Positions 46,730 to 60,390 of a DNA stretch of 64,000 nucleotides are shown here, piece after piece. This DNA comes from Massilia sp. NR 4-1 (GTDB lineage: Bacteria > Pseudomonadota > Gammaproteobacteria > Burkholderiales > Burkholderiaceae_D): assembly GCF_001191005.1 (NCBI RefSeq), contig NZ_CP012201.1, positions 4,712,001 to 4,776,000 of the forward strand. The letters are read 5' to 3'. The notes below the pieces were generated by a model. It was not told the origin of the DNA and ran no database searches. It was given only the letters and a program-made list of their open reading frames with translations. The position numbers were made by a program, and so were the translations under genes. Within the stretch, counting starts at the first letter, position 1. Each line of letters opens with the position of its first letter.

Positions 46730-48607
46730 TTACTGCATCAGCTCGCGGATCACGCGCACCGGCGCGCTGCCGTAGCTGAGGAATTGCTCGTGGAAGTCCT
46801 TCAACGCGAAGCGGCTGCCCAGGGTCTGGCGGCGCTGCTCGCGCAATTCCATGATCTCGCTGAAGCCGCTGAAATAGCTGGTCAGCTGCACGGAGGTGAG
46901 CTGCACGCGGCGCCATTTCTCGGCCGCCTCGCGCGGCGTCTGGAAGGCTTGGCGCGTCAGCAGGTCGATGGCCTGCTCCTGGTTCATGCCCAGCACGTGC
47001 ACGCTGTAATCGAGGATGGTGTTGGTCACGCTGCGCAGATTCCACTTCGAATACATCAGCCACATCTCGGGCGCGTTGTCGCCATAGCCCGATTCCAGCA
47101 TCATGCGTTCGCTGTAGACCGCCCAGCCTTCCACCATGGCGCCATTGCCGAAGATGGACTTGATCACGGACGGCGATTTGTTCGCATACACCAGCTGGGC
47201 GTAATGGCCTGGAATCGCCTCGTGCATGTTCAGGATCTGCAGAATCCAGTGGTTGTACTCGCGCAGGCTGCTCTCGGCCTGTTCCGGCGTTTCCTTGTCG
47301 AGCGGCGTCACATTGTAGTAAGTGCGGTCCTGCGGACGGAAGGGACCGGGTGCCTCGATGCTGGCGCCGGCCACGCCGCGCTGGTACTCCGGCGTTTCGC
47401 GCACCACCAAAGGCTTCTTCGGATCGAGGGTCAGCAGATTGTGCTTGACCACCCAGTCCTGCAATTGCGGAATCTGGCGGCGGATCTCGGGGAAGAAGTT
47501 CTCGCGCGCGACGTGGTTGGACGAGAGCTTGTCGATCATCATGCCGATCTTGGCATAGCGCTCGGCCGGTTTCGCCGTATCGCCCAGATACTTGGGCCAC
47601 AGCTCGTCGGAGATGCGGTCCATATTCGCCAGCAGCTGCTCGCGCGCCGCCAGGGCTTTCTGGTAAGTCTGCTCGCCCGTGCTGCCGGCCTGGATGTCGA
47701 AGCCGAACTTGGCCTCGTACAGCTCCTTGCCGATGCGGAAGGAACGCGCGCCGGTTTTCTCCAGCGTCTTATCCAGCTCGCCGAGCCAGGCGGCATACGA
47801 TTCCACGGCCTTTTTCGCCTCCGCCACGCGCAGCGCGAACAGCTGCTTCTCGTCGCTGGTCAGGATGGAGGCCTGCGCCTCTTTCTGGATATCGTTCAGT
47901 ATCGCCACCACTCCGGGCGCCTGCGCCACGGCCAGCTGGGTGTGTTCGCGCGTCGGGTTGCTGATGCTGGCGCGCGCCGCGTCGTAGTAGGCCGGCACGC
48001 TGGCGATGCGCTTGAGCAGGGTGCGCAGGCGCTGCGGCTTGGCCGCGTATTCGGTGTTGAGGATGAAGTCGAGCGGGCTGGCGATATTGTAGGAGGCCGG
48101 ATTCCATTCGAATTCGCGGAAGGTGGCCAGATACCAGCGGTCGCTATTCAGCTTGTTCTGCAGCAGGCCCAGGTCGGTGCGCTGGCGCGGCGACAGCTGG
48201 CGCGCATCGAGCTTGCCGAAGCGTTCCAGCCAGTCGTCGATAAAGGCCAGCTGGCGCTGGCGGCTGGCCGCATCGGGGATGGTCAGGCTGGCGGCGGTAT
48301 CGTATTTGCCGACCGAGATGGCCAGTTCGGGATCGGCGCGCCACAGGGCGCTGAGGAACTGGTTGCTCGCATTGCCGAAAGTGCGGTCCTGGCGGCGCTC
48401 CTGCGCCACCGGCGCGGCCACGGCGGCCGCGGCGGCGCCCGCACCGGCTGCGGCGGCAGCCTTGCCCTTGCCTTTGCTGGATTTTTTGGCTGGCGCGCTG
48501 GTCGTCTTGGCGGGCTTGCCGGATTTTTGCGGCTTCTTCGCCGCGCTGGCCGGGGACAGCGCCAGGCAGGCCATTACGGCGGCCAGCGCAATCTTGGTCT
48601 TGATCAT
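46730..48607 (-). CDS. Exported DUF885 metallopeptidase-like protein
   Basis: A 625-residue protein. The ATG at 48607, behind a GAGG, is chosen because it starts a signal peptide (1-23, ends ASA); the longer upstream reading hides it. A Lys/Ala/Pro-rich linker (about 24-70) follows. The body is a DUF885 domain with the HEAIPGH motif (about 462-468), a gluzincin-like HExxxH, and LVYANKSP after it. DUF885 proteins are probably metal-dependent peptidases; substrate unknown. Its C-terminus (FLSYGSAPVRVIRELM) is the family ending. Confidence 0.88.
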   Translation of the reverse strand: MIKTKIALAAVMACLALSPASAAKKPQKSGKPAKTTSAPAKKSSKGKGKAAAAAGAGAAAAAVAAPVAQERRQDRTFGNASNQFLSALWRADPELAISVGKYDTAASLTIPDAASRQRQLAFIDDWLERFGKLDARQLSPRQRTDLGLLQNKLNSDRWYLATFREFEWNPASYNIASPLDFILNTEYAAKPQRLRTLLKRIASVPAYYDAARASISNPTREHTQLAVAQAPGVVAILNDIQKEAQASILTSDEKQLFALRVAEAKKAVESYAAWLGELDKTLEKTGARSFRIGKELYEAKFGFDIQAGSTGEQTYQKALAAREQLLANMDRISDELWPKYLGDTAKPAERYAKIGMMIDKLSSNHVARENFFPEIRRQIPQLQDWVVKHNLLTLDPKKPLVVRETPEYQRGVAGASIEAPGPFRPQDRTYYNVTPLDKETPEQAESSLREYNHWILQILNMHEAIPGHYAQLVYANKSPSVIKSIFGNGAMVEGWAVYSERMMLESGYGDNAPEMWLMYSKWNLRSVTNTILDYSVHVLGMNQEQAIDLLTRQAFQTPREAAEKWRRVQLTSVQLTSYFSGFSEIMELREQRRQTLGSRFALKDFHEQFLSYGSAPVRVIRELMQ

Positions 48608-48702
48608 GGGGGAACCTCTTGAATTGGAGCGTGCAGCGTGCGAGATTATCATTATTCCGCCCGCTTGAGCGCCCCGTGTTACACGACGCTACAAACGCGT
48701 TT

Positions 48703-49185
48703 TCAGTTCAGCGTGTTGCCGCGGATAAGCTGCTGGTGGCGCTCATTGATCTGCGCCACCACCTGCTTGCCGCGCGCCATATGGCTTAGCAGGATCTCGC
48801 TCGATTTGGTGAAGCGGTGGCCGATGCGGATCGAGTAGGAGCGGAACAGCCAGCTCCAGAAGGACTGCACGAAGGTGGCTTCGTCCAGGTCGCGCCATTT
48901 CACGCCCTGCACGCCGCGCGCCCAGGGCAGGATGCCGGCATACATCCACACGCCCACATCGTCGCAATACAGTTGCACGCTGCGGATCAGCAGCACGCGG
49001 TAGCCGATCACCACGGTGGAGAGGAGCAGCACGCCGGCCGCCAGCCACTCCGAATAGGTGAAGGACAGGCGCAGCACAAAGAGCATGACGAAAGCCATCA
49101 GCACCGGGCCGATGTAGGCGGTCCAGGCTTTCACGCTGAGCAGGGTGGCGCCCGGCGCGATGCGGGCATTGTTATCTTCTTCCAT
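48703..49185 (-). CDS. Membrane protein with PH-like domain
   Basis: A 160-residue protein: two adjacent transmembrane helices (about 25-42 and 47-66), then a beta-rich domain (VQLYCDDVGVWMYAGILPWARGVQGVKWRDLDEATF) that reads like a small bacterial PH domain, and a charged helical tail. I do not recognise a precise family. It lies 72 bases after the giant SNF2 gene on the same strand and could be cotranscribed with it. Confidence 0.7.
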   Translation of the reverse strand: MEEDNNARIAPGATLLSVKAWTAYIGPVLMAFVMLFVLRLSFTYSEWLAAGVLLLSTVVIGYRVLLIRSVQLYCDDVGVWMYAGILPWARGVQGVKWRDLDEATFVQSFWSWLFRSYSIRIGHRFTKSSEILLSHMARGKQVVAQINERHQQLIRGNTLN

Positions 49186-49257
49186 GGCCTTGCATATCTT
49201 GAATCGGAATGGCGCATGATGGCATGAATGCCCCCGCCGAACAAGCTGGCCGGCCGC

Positions 49258-53421
<4,164 letters not shown>

Positions 53422-53433
53422 GCGGTGAGGCTT

Positions 53434-55383
53434 TTACTGGGGCAGATTATCGATATGCAGCGGCGCCGGCGCGGCCGCGTCGTGCAGGCCGAACATGCGC
53501 TGGTAGAAGTACAGCTCCGCTTCCAGCGTGCGGATGATGTTTTCGGCCTTGCGGAAACCATGGCCTTCGCCTTCCAGCGGCACATAGGCCACCGGCACGC
53601 CGCGCTGCTGGAGCGCTTCGACCATGGCTACCGATTGCTGCGGCGGCACCACCTTGTCGTCCAGGCCCTGGAAGAAGATCATGGGGCGCGCCAGGCGCGC
53701 CGTGTGGTGGCTGGGCGAGCGCTGGGCATACACCGCGTCCGCCTCGGCCTTGGGCGCGATCAGGTACTCGTTGTAATGCGATTCGAATTTATGCGAATCC
53801 TGGTCCAGCCCTTTCAGGTCGGACACGCCGTAGTAGCTGGCGCCAAGCTTGAACACATCGTGGAAGGTGAGGGCGCACAAGGTGGTCAGGCCGCCCGCGC
53901 TGCCGCCGCGGATGATCAGGCGTTCGCCGTCGGCCAGGCCGCGTTCCACCAGATAGCGCGCGCCGGCGATGCAATCCTCCACATCGACAATGCCCCACTG
54001 GCCCTTGAGCGCATCGCGGTAGGCGCGGCCGAAGCCGGTGCTGCCGCCATAGTTCACGTCCAGCACGCCGAAGCCGCGGCTGGTCCAGAACTGCGTGGCC
54101 AGCTTCAGGGTATTGGCCGCCATGCCGGTCGGGCCGCCGTGGCTGATGACGATGACGGGCGGCTTGCTGCCTGGCGGCGCCTGCACGTCGCGGTTCCGCG
54201 GCGGGTAGAAGAAGGCATAGGAGCTGCGGCCATTGGCGCTCGGGTAGCTCAGATTGCGCGGCACCGACAGGTAGCCGGCGTCGGGCAGGGTGTCGATGGA
54301 GCGCGCCAGCACTTCCACTTCCTCGCTGGTGAAATCGATGCAGGCCACTTCGGCCGGAATGGTCGGGCTGCCGCCCAGCAGCACGACGAAACCGGGACCG
54401 ACGCGCAGCTCGCGGATTTCCTGGTAGGGGTTGGCGATGGCTTCCAGCTTGCCGCTATTGAGCAGCAGGCGCGCCAGGCGGCTCACGCCCTGTTCGATAT
54501 AGGTGCAGATGATTTCGCCGGCCGAGCGGAAACCGTACATCGACACGCCGAAGACCCAGTGCGGGCCGGCGAATTCGGCCTGCATCGGACACACGCCTTC
54601 GATGCGCTCGGCGCTGAAGCGGTACAGGTTCCACCAGCCGCTGCGGTCGGACACGAAGTACAGCTTGCCGTCCGGCGACCACTCGGGCTGGCAGATCGAC
54701 TCTTCCAGGCCGCCCGCGATGCGGCGCGGCGCGGCGAGCGTGCCGTCGGCCAGGAAGTCCGCCAGCCACAATTCGCTGCCCTGCCAGGGCATGCGTGGAT
54801 GGTTCCAGCTGATCCAGGCCAGGCTGCGGCCGTCGGGCGAGAGGCGCGGCGCGGCGTAGAAGTCGGCGCCGGCGGCCAGCACGGTTTCCGTACCGTCCAG
54901 GCCCACCGCGCACAGGGTATTCGCCGGCTCGGCGTGGCTGGCCGGATCGGCGTCGTGCAGCTCGCGCACGGCGATCAGGCGGCCGCGCGCGCGGTCGGAC
55001 ACGAAATCGGCAAAGCGCTGGCTGCCCGGCGCGGTGAAGGGTTGGGCCGCGTCCTGGCCCGTCTTGCGGTACAGGCGGTTGTCGGCGAAATGCGAGAAAT
55101 ACACGGTGTCGCCGTCGACGGCGTAGGCGCCGCCGCCATATTCGTGCACCCGGCTGCGCACATTCAGCGGCAGCGGCGTGAGCTCGTCCACCCGCGCGCC
55201 GTGGCGGCGCAGCAGGGTGTTGCGGCCCGCCTCGCTGGCGCGGCCGGCCAGCCAGAAGATGTCGCGCCCGTCCGCCCCGCCCAAGGCCAGTTGGCTCAGC
55301 GGCGTGGCGCCGGCGGCCACCGTGGCGGCGCTGATCGGCGAAGGCCAGGCGCCATGCGGCGCGGGGAGGGTGCTCGAGGTCAT
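53434..55383 (-). CDS. S9-family prolyl oligopeptidase-like peptidase
   Basis: A 649-residue cytosolic peptidase: N-terminal beta-propeller (about 15-380, with repeated SPDG blades) and C-terminal alpha/beta hydrolase. The triad is visible: Ser in RGGSAGGLTT (about 492), Asp in GLDDKVVPP (about 574) and His in EGEGHGF (about 606). VISHGGPTG and NYGGSTGFGR are family motifs. The ATG at 55383 has GGAG 7 bases upstream; longer readings are spurious. It is divergent from hemE. Confidence 0.93.
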   Translation of the reverse strand: MTSSTLPAPHGAWPSPISAATVAAGATPLSQLALGGADGRDIFWLAGRASEAGRNTLLRRHGARVDELTPLPLNVRSRVHEYGGGAYAVDGDTVYFSHFADNRLYRKTGQDAAQPFTAPGSQRFADFVSDRARGRLIAVRELHDADPASHAEPANTLCAVGLDGTETVLAAGADFYAAPRLSPDGRSLAWISWNHPRMPWQGSELWLADFLADGTLAAPRRIAGGLEESICQPEWSPDGKLYFVSDRSGWWNLYRFSAERIEGVCPMQAEFAGPHWVFGVSMYGFRSAGEIICTYIEQGVSRLARLLLNSGKLEAIANPYQEIRELRVGPGFVVLLGGSPTIPAEVACIDFTSEEVEVLARSIDTLPDAGYLSVPRNLSYPSANGRSSYAFFYPPRNRDVQAPPGSKPPVIVISHGGPTGMAANTLKLATQFWTSRGFGVLDVNYGGSTGFGRAYRDALKGQWGIVDVEDCIAGARYLVERGLADGERLIIRGGSAGGLTTLCALTFHDVFKLGASYYGVSDLKGLDQDSHKFESHYNEYLIAPKAEADAVYAQRSPSHHTARLARPMIFFQGLDDKVVPPQQSVAMVEALQQRGVPVAYVPLEGEGHGFRKAENIIRTLEAELYFYQRMFGLHDAAAPAPLHIDNLPQ

Positions 55384-55493
55384 AGATTTGCTCCGATTCT
55401 TGATTTGTCCGCTCTGGTATGGGGTTCGCTTGCGCGTAAACGCCCTGCGGGATGCGATAATAGCGCCTTTCTTCCAGCTTTTGATTGTCTGCC

Positions 55494-56570
55494 ATGCCAT
55501 CTTTTGCTCCACTCAAGAACGATACCTTCCTGCGCGCGCTGCTGCGCCAGCCGACCGAGTACACCCCGGTGTGGCTCATGCGCCAGGCCGGCCGCTATCT
55601 GCCTGAGTACCGCGCCACGCGCGCGCGCGCCGGATCGTTCATGGGCCTGGCGACCAATCCCGACCTGGCCACCGAAGTGACCTTGCAGCCGATCGACCGC
55701 TATCCGCTGGACGCGGCCATCCTGTTCTCCGATATCCTGACCGTGCCGGACGCCATGGGCCTGGGCCTGTACTTCGTCGAAGGCGAAGGCCCGAAATTCC
55801 AGCGTCCGCTGAAAACCGAGGAAGACGTCAAGGCGCTGCGCCTGCCGGAAGCCGGTTCGCTCGACTATGTGTTCAAGGCCGTGACCCAGATCCGCACCGA
55901 ACTCAATGGCCGCGTGCCGCTGATCGGCTTCTCCGGCAGCCCATGGACCTTGGCCTGCTATATGGTGGAAGGCCAGGGCTCGCGCGAGTTCCACACCATC
56001 AAGAAGATGCTGTACAGCCGTCCGGACCTGATGCACCACATCCTGGAGACCAATGCGCGCGCGGTGGCCGAGTACCTGAACGCCCAGATCGACGCCGGCG
56101 CCCAGGCCGTGATGATCTTCGACTCCTGGGGCGGCGCGCTGGCCGACGGCGCCTACCAGCAGTTCTCGCTGCACTACATGCAGAAAGTGGTAGCGCAGCT
56201 GCAGCGCGAAAAAGACGGCGTGAAGATCCCCGCCATCGTCTTCACCAAGGGCGGCGGCCACTGGGCCGAGGACATCGCCGCCATCGGCGCCGATGCCATG
56301 GGCCTGGACTGGAGCGCCGACATCGGCAAGGTGCGCGCCCTGGTGGGCGACAAGATGGCGCTGCAGGGCAACCTCGATCCGGCCATCCTGTTCGCCAGCC
56401 CGGAACAGATCCGCGCCGAAGTGGTGCGCGTGCTGGACGCCTTCGGCAAGCACAATACCGGCCACGTGTTCAATCTGGGCCATGGCATTTCCCAGTTCAC
56501 GCCGCCGGAATCGGTGGCCGCCATGGTGGAGGCCGTGCACAGCCATAGCCGCAGCCTGCGCGCAGCCTGA
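55494..56570 (+). CDS. hemE: Uroporphyrinogen decarboxylase
   Basis: A 358-residue TIM-barrel enzyme that turns uroporphyrinogen III into coproporphyrinogen III in heme synthesis. Signatures: TPVWLMRQAGRYLPEYR (R30, R34 and R40 line the pocket), the catalytic Asp in ILFSDILTVPDAMG, and GFSGSPWTLACYMVEG. The start is the ATG at 55494; an in-frame TTG upstream is ignored. A strong terminator follows and then a long DnaA-box-rich gap before priA. Confidence 0.97.
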   Translation: MPSFAPLKNDTFLRALLRQPTEYTPVWLMRQAGRYLPEYRATRARAGSFMGLATNPDLATEVTLQPIDRYPLDAAILFSDILTVPDAMGLGLYFVEGEGPKFQRPLKTEEDVKALRLPEAGSLDYVFKAVTQIRTELNGRVPLIGFSGSPWTLACYMVEGQGSREFHTIKKMLYSRPDLMHHILETNARAVAEYLNAQIDAGAQAVMIFDSWGGALADGAYQQFSLHYMQKVVAQLQREKDGVKIPAIVFTKGGGHWAEDIAAIGADAMGLDWSADIGKVRALVGDKMALQGNLDPAILFASPEQIRAEVVRVLDAFGKHNTGHVFNLGHGISQFTPPESVAAMVEAVHSHSRSLRAA

Positions 56571-56582
56571 TTTTCTCTGGCG

Positions 56583-56616
56583 AAAGGGCGCGTTTCTCAT
56601 GGAAACGCGCCCTTTT
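56583..56616 (+). terminator. Intrinsic terminator of hemE
   Basis: AAAGGGCGCGTTTC and GAAACGCGCCCTTT form a perfect 14-bp stem with a 5-base loop (TCATG), followed by a T-run. A textbook intrinsic terminator 12 bases after the hemE stop; the A-run on the left makes it partly bidirectional. Confidence 0.9.
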
Positions 56617-56807
56617 CCATTCTGACAGCAGCGCGGCAAGACCGACTTATGCACAATTTTTTTTGCTGCGGAAATAACAGGCAGTGATTCCCTGCTCGCC
56701 CGGGAGCGCTCTCTAAGTTCTTGATTTGTAAGGGGTAAAAAATCGGGCTGCGAGGCTGGGTCTGGTGATAACTAAAGCTTATCCCAAGGCTGCTGCAAGC
56801 TTTTTAG

Positions 56808-56843
56808 CCCATTCTCCACAAAGTTATCCACAAAAACTGTGGA
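56808..56843 (+). repeat. 36-bp DnaA-box module, copy A
   Basis: Begins CCCATTCTCCACAAAG, contains the exact box TTATCCACA and ends with a reverse box CTGTGGA. It matches copy B at 57234-57269 in 32 of 36 positions, in the same orientation, 426 bases away. Confidence 0.85.
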
Positions 56844-57233
56844 AAAAAGAGAAAAGCCCTTAGTAAACCGTTACTTAGTCATAATGTTGAAGTTTTTGCC
56901 GAGGATTCTGTTGCGCCGCATGAATTTTCGGTAAGCTTTCTGAAGCGGAAAGTGCTTGCCTAGGCGTAAACCTTGTCACGCCAGCAGGCCGTGCGGCTGC
57001 TGTGGTGCAGCATGTGCGATTTTTGACAGTTTGATGACAAAAAATGCTTGATTTCAGGCGAAAACTTGTCCCTAAATACTTCACTTATGCACAGAGCGCA
57101 GAAAAATATGTGGTTTTGGGCTGCACTGGGACGTGTTTTGCAAGTGTTTGATTATTAAAGAGAAAAATTGCCGTTTTGGGGGCTGCCGGGAGGGAATGCG
57201 GGAGGGGCGACGAGCAGGACGCTAGAAAGCCCG

Positions 57234-57269
57234 CCCATTGTCCACAAAGTTATCCCCAGAATCTGTGGA
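57234..57269 (+). repeat. 36-bp DnaA-box module, copy B
   Basis: Begins CCCATTGTCCACAAAG, contains TTATCCCCA and ends CTGTGGA, with TAG completing a reverse single-mismatch box. It lies 31 bases before the priA start codon, so it may also act in priA transcription. Confidence 0.85.
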
Positions 57270-57300
57270 TAGTTCAAAACGGCGGGAAAAACAGGTTCGA

Positions 57301-59322
57301 ATGGCGCATTGCATCCTTAGAATTGCCCTCGATACGCCGCTGAATGCGGTCTTCGATTACCGCTGGGCTTGCGAGCCGGGCCAGGAGCCGCTGGTCGGCC
57401 AGCTGGCCCTGGTGCCGTTCGCGCGGCGCGAGGTGGTCGGATTGATCGTGGCCGTCGCGCAAGAGAGCGAGGTGGCCGAGGACAAGCTCAAGGATGCGCT
57501 GGCCGTGCGCAGCCAGCTGGCGCCGCTGTCGGCCCAGTGGCTGGCCCTGGCCGGTTTTGCCGCCGACTATTACCAGCGCCCGCTGGGCGAGGTGGCCCTG
57601 CCCGGCCTGCCCAAGAACCTGCGCGTGCTGACCACGGTGGCGCTGGACCGCGCCATCAAGAAGCTGGGCAAGCTCGACGCGCCGCATGACCCGGCGCCGG
57701 CCGGCATGCCGGTGCTCAATCCGGCGCAGCAGACGGCGGCCGACTGCATCGGCGGCGCCACGGGCTTCCAGCCGGCCCTGCTGTACGGCGTGACGGGTAG
57801 CGGCAAGACCGAAGTCTATCTGCAAGCCTGCGCCCAGGTGCTGGCGCGCGACCCGGCGGCGCAGATCCTGATCCTGGTGCCGGAAATCAATCTGACGCCC
57901 CAGCTCGAAGGCAATATCCGCGCCCGCTTCCCGGGCCTGATGCTGGCCACCCTGCACAGCAGCCTGTCGGAAGGCGAGCGCATGCTGCACTGGCTGGCCG
58001 CGCACGAGGGAAGGGCGCGCATTGTGCTGGGCACGCGGCTGTCCATCCTCGCTTCATTGCCGCGCCTGCAACTGATCGTGATCGACGAGGAACACGACCC
58101 TTCCTACAAGCAGCAGGAAGGCTTGCGCTATTCGGCGCGCGACCTGGCCGTGTGGCGCGCCTGGCAATTGCGCATTCCCATCGTGCTCGGTTCCGCCACG
58201 CCCTCGCTGGAAAGCTGGCACCATGCCCAGTCCGGCCGCTACCGCCTGCTCGAACTGCGTGAGCGCGCCGTGCAGCAGGCCGTGCTGCCGACCGTCAAGC
58301 TGATCGACCTGGAACGCGACAAGCCGCGCGACGGCCTCAGCGCCAACCTGCTGGCGGCGCTGCGCCAGCGCATGGCGCGCGGCGAGCAGTCGCTGCTGTT
58401 TTTGAACCGGCGCGGCTATGCGCCCGTGATTTGCTGCGAATCCTGCGGCTGGGTCAGCGAATGCAAGCGCTGTACGGCGCATATGGTGCTGCACCGGCCC
58501 GAACACCGGCTGCGCTGCCACCATTGCAGCCTGGAGCTGCGCATCCCGCGCCACTGCCCCGACTGCGGTAATGTGGACTTGCAGCCGGTCGGGCGCGGCA
58601 CCCAGCGCATCGAGGAAGCTTTGCAGCAGATGTTCCCGGAAGCGCGCATTTTGCGCATCGATGCCGACTCCACGCGGCGCAAGGGCAGCGCGCGCGAAGC
58701 TTTTGACACGGTGCACCGGGGCGAGGTCGACATCCTGATCGGCACGCAGATGGTGGCCAAGGGACATGACTTCAAGAAGCTGACTTTAGTCGGCATTTTG
58801 AATCCCGATGCGGCCCTGTTCTCGCAGGATTACCGCGCCAGCGAGCGCCTGTTCGCCCAGCTCATGCAGGTGGCCGGGCGCGCCGGCCGCGCCGCGCAGA
58901 AGGAGGGCGGCAGCGCCAGCGAGGTGCTGATCCAGACCCGCTATGCGCGCCATCCGCTGTATGGGGCCGTGGTGGCCCACGATTTCGACCATTTCGCCAG
59001 CGCCCTGCTGGCCGAGCGCGCCCAGGCCGGTCTGCCGCCCTATCTGTTCCAGGCCCTGCTGCGCGCCGAAGCGGCCGAGCTGGCCGTGGCGCTCGACTTC
59101 CTGCGCGCCGCGCGCGACTGCACGGCGCACGAGGGCATCACCGTCAACGAGCCGATCCCGATGAGCATGACGCGCGTGCACAATGTCGAGCGCGCCCAGC
59201 TGCTGGTCGAATCGGCCTCGCGGCCGGCCCTGCAAGCCTTCCTCAAGGAGTGGACGGCGGCGCTGCGCGCGCTCAAAACCCGGGTCAAATGGTCGCTGGA
59301 AGTCGACCCGCTGGATATCTAG
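57301..59322 (+). CDS. priA: Primosomal protein N' (replication restart helicase)
   Basis: A 673-residue PriA, which loads the replisome at stalled forks. Walker A GVTGSGKTEVYL (about 161-172), DEEH (about 262-265), then zinc-binding cysteines in CCESCGWVSECKRCTAHM and RCHHCSLELRIPRHCPDCGN, and the helicase C-lobe (LIGTQMVAKGHDF, QVAGRAGRA). The start is the ATG at 57301 (MAHCILRIALDTPL); longer readings run into the DnaA-box module. It lies directly downstream of the DnaA-box cluster. Confidence 0.96.
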   Translation: MAHCILRIALDTPLNAVFDYRWACEPGQEPLVGQLALVPFARREVVGLIVAVAQESEVAEDKLKDALAVRSQLAPLSAQWLALAGFAADYYQRPLGEVALPGLPKNLRVLTTVALDRAIKKLGKLDAPHDPAPAGMPVLNPAQQTAADCIGGATGFQPALLYGVTGSGKTEVYLQACAQVLARDPAAQILILVPEINLTPQLEGNIRARFPGLMLATLHSSLSEGERMLHWLAAHEGRARIVLGTRLSILASLPRLQLIVIDEEHDPSYKQQEGLRYSARDLAVWRAWQLRIPIVLGSATPSLESWHHAQSGRYRLLELRERAVQQAVLPTVKLIDLERDKPRDGLSANLLAALRQRMARGEQSLLFLNRRGYAPVICCESCGWVSECKRCTAHMVLHRPEHRLRCHHCSLELRIPRHCPDCGNVDLQPVGRGTQRIEEALQQMFPEARILRIDADSTRRKGSAREAFDTVHRGEVDILIGTQMVAKGHDFKKLTLVGILNPDAALFSQDYRASERLFAQLMQVAGRAGRAAQKEGGSASEVLIQTRYARHPLYGAVVAHDFDHFASALLAERAQAGLPPYLFQALLRAEAAELAVALDFLRAARDCTAHEGITVNEPIPMSMTRVHNVERAQLLVESASRPALQAFLKEWTAALRALKTRVKWSLEVDPLDI

Positions 59323-59375
59323 AGCCGGGAACCGGCGGGAAACGTGAACGCGGCGTTGCCGTCGGCCCCCGGTTT

Positions 59376-60272
59376 TTACGGCTGGACGAGATAGCGCCGC
59401 GCCGTGGTGAGCACTTGCTCCGACAGCGCGCGCGTAAACGGCGTGTCGAGCTGCCAGCTATGCCAGTTGAGTTCGACATCGAGGTAGGCGCCCGGCGCCA
59501 GGTCGATCAGCGTGCCTTGCGCCAAGCCATGCGCCGCCTGCAGATAAGGCAGCAAGCCATAGGCCAGGCCGCCGTACAGGCAGTCGGTCAGCGCGGTCGA
59601 GAGCGGTACCTTGTGGTGGGGGAAGGCACGCTTGACGTCCAGGTGCTGGGCCAGGAAGCGCGCCGTCAGTTCCAGTTCATGGGTCACGGCCGGGGCCAGT
59701 TGCACGGCGTCGGCGCTGAAGCCGTCGCCGAACCAGCGCTTGGCAAAGGCCGGCGTGGCGACGCAGACGTGGCGCATGCCGCCCAGCGGCGTGACGCTGG
59801 CGCCGTTCAATTCGGCCGGCGGCAGGGCGCCGGCGGCGGCCACGCAGCCGAACACGCTGCCTTCGCGCAGCAGGTGCAGGGCGGCGTCGCGTTCGAGCTG
59901 CTGCACTTCGAGCTGGCAGCGCGGCGGCGCCAGCAGCGGCCCCAGGCTCAGCGGGAACCAGGTCGCCAGGCTGGCGGCATCCACCGCGACGGCGATTTCC
60001 GGCATGCTGACCGTGTTGCCGAGGTCGATGTCCAGGGCCGCTTCCATCAGCTTGACGTTGCGGTAATGCGAAATCAGGCGCTGGCCGAGGCCGGTGGGCA
60101 GGGCGGGCGCCCCACGCACGATGAGCAGGCGGCCTGCCGCATCTTCCAGCGCCTTGATACGCTGGGATACGGCGGGCTGGGAAATCCCCAGCGCCAGGGC
60201 CGCCTTCTCGAAACTGCCGTGGCTGGCCACGGCATCCAGCACCGCCAGCGCGCGGTAGTCCAGATTTTCCAT
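59376..60272 (-). CDS. LysR-family regulator, ArgP-like
   Basis: A 298-residue LysR protein. The helix-turn-helix N-terminus (NLDYRALAVLDAVASHGSFEKAALALGISQPAVSQRIKALED) and the LLVR-type wing match the ArgP/LysG group, which controls arginine/lysine export; E. coli ArgP was also described as IciA, a protein binding oriC AT-rich 13-mers. The effector domain covers about 90-290. It lies between priA and an oppositely transcribed flavin oxidoreductase, with a 118-base gap. Target genes are not in view. Confidence 0.82.
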   Translation of the reverse strand: MENLDYRALAVLDAVASHGSFEKAALALGISQPAVSQRIKALEDAAGRLLIVRGAPALPTGLGQRLISHYRNVKLMEAALDIDLGNTVSMPEIAVAVDAASLATWFPLSLGPLLAPPRCQLEVQQLERDAALHLLREGSVFGCVAAAGALPPAELNGASVTPLGGMRHVCVATPAFAKRWFGDGFSADAVQLAPAVTHELELTARFLAQHLDVKRAFPHHKVPLSTALTDCLYGGLAYGLLPYLQAAHGLAQGTLIDLAPGAYLDVELNWHSWQLDTPFTRALSEQVLTTARRYLVQP

Positions 60273-60390
60273 AAGTTGTACTTATACATTTCGACGAAGA
60301 TAAGCAATACTAATACCAACTGTGTCGCTTGTCAGCAGGCGCGCGCCTGAAAGTGTAGTATCGGCAGACTAATTCCCCATGAGGCAGCGC

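Larger units (their letters stand above)
56646..57272. promoter_or_regulatory. DnaA-box cluster between hemE and priA (origin-like region)
   Basis: Three exact DnaA boxes (TTATNCACA): 56647-56655, 56824-56832 and 57085-57093. Single-mismatch boxes: 56812-56820, 56838-56846 (reverse), 57238-57246, 57250-57258 and 57264-57272 (reverse). Many lie in two copies of a 36-base module, 56808-56843 and 57234-57269, that differ at 4 positions; each module is preceded by a TTATGCACA box about 150-160 bases upstream. The region is AT-rich, with A/T tracts (56730-56740, 56841-56855, 57150-57170). This is the composition of a replication origin or a DnaA-binding/titration cluster. dnaA is not in the window, so origin function is not shown. 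Confidence 0.7.

Noticed and set aside
56875..57084. 69-codon minus-strand open frame in the hemE-priA gap
   Set aside because: Lies within the DnaA-box region, lacks a start signal and any protein-like pattern.
56646..57272. Calling this region oriC outright
   Set aside because: Box number, duplication and hemE/priA neighbours suggest it, but dnaA is absent, the strongly expressed operons to the left face it, and genome-wide skew is not available. Kept as a finding, not as an annotated origin.
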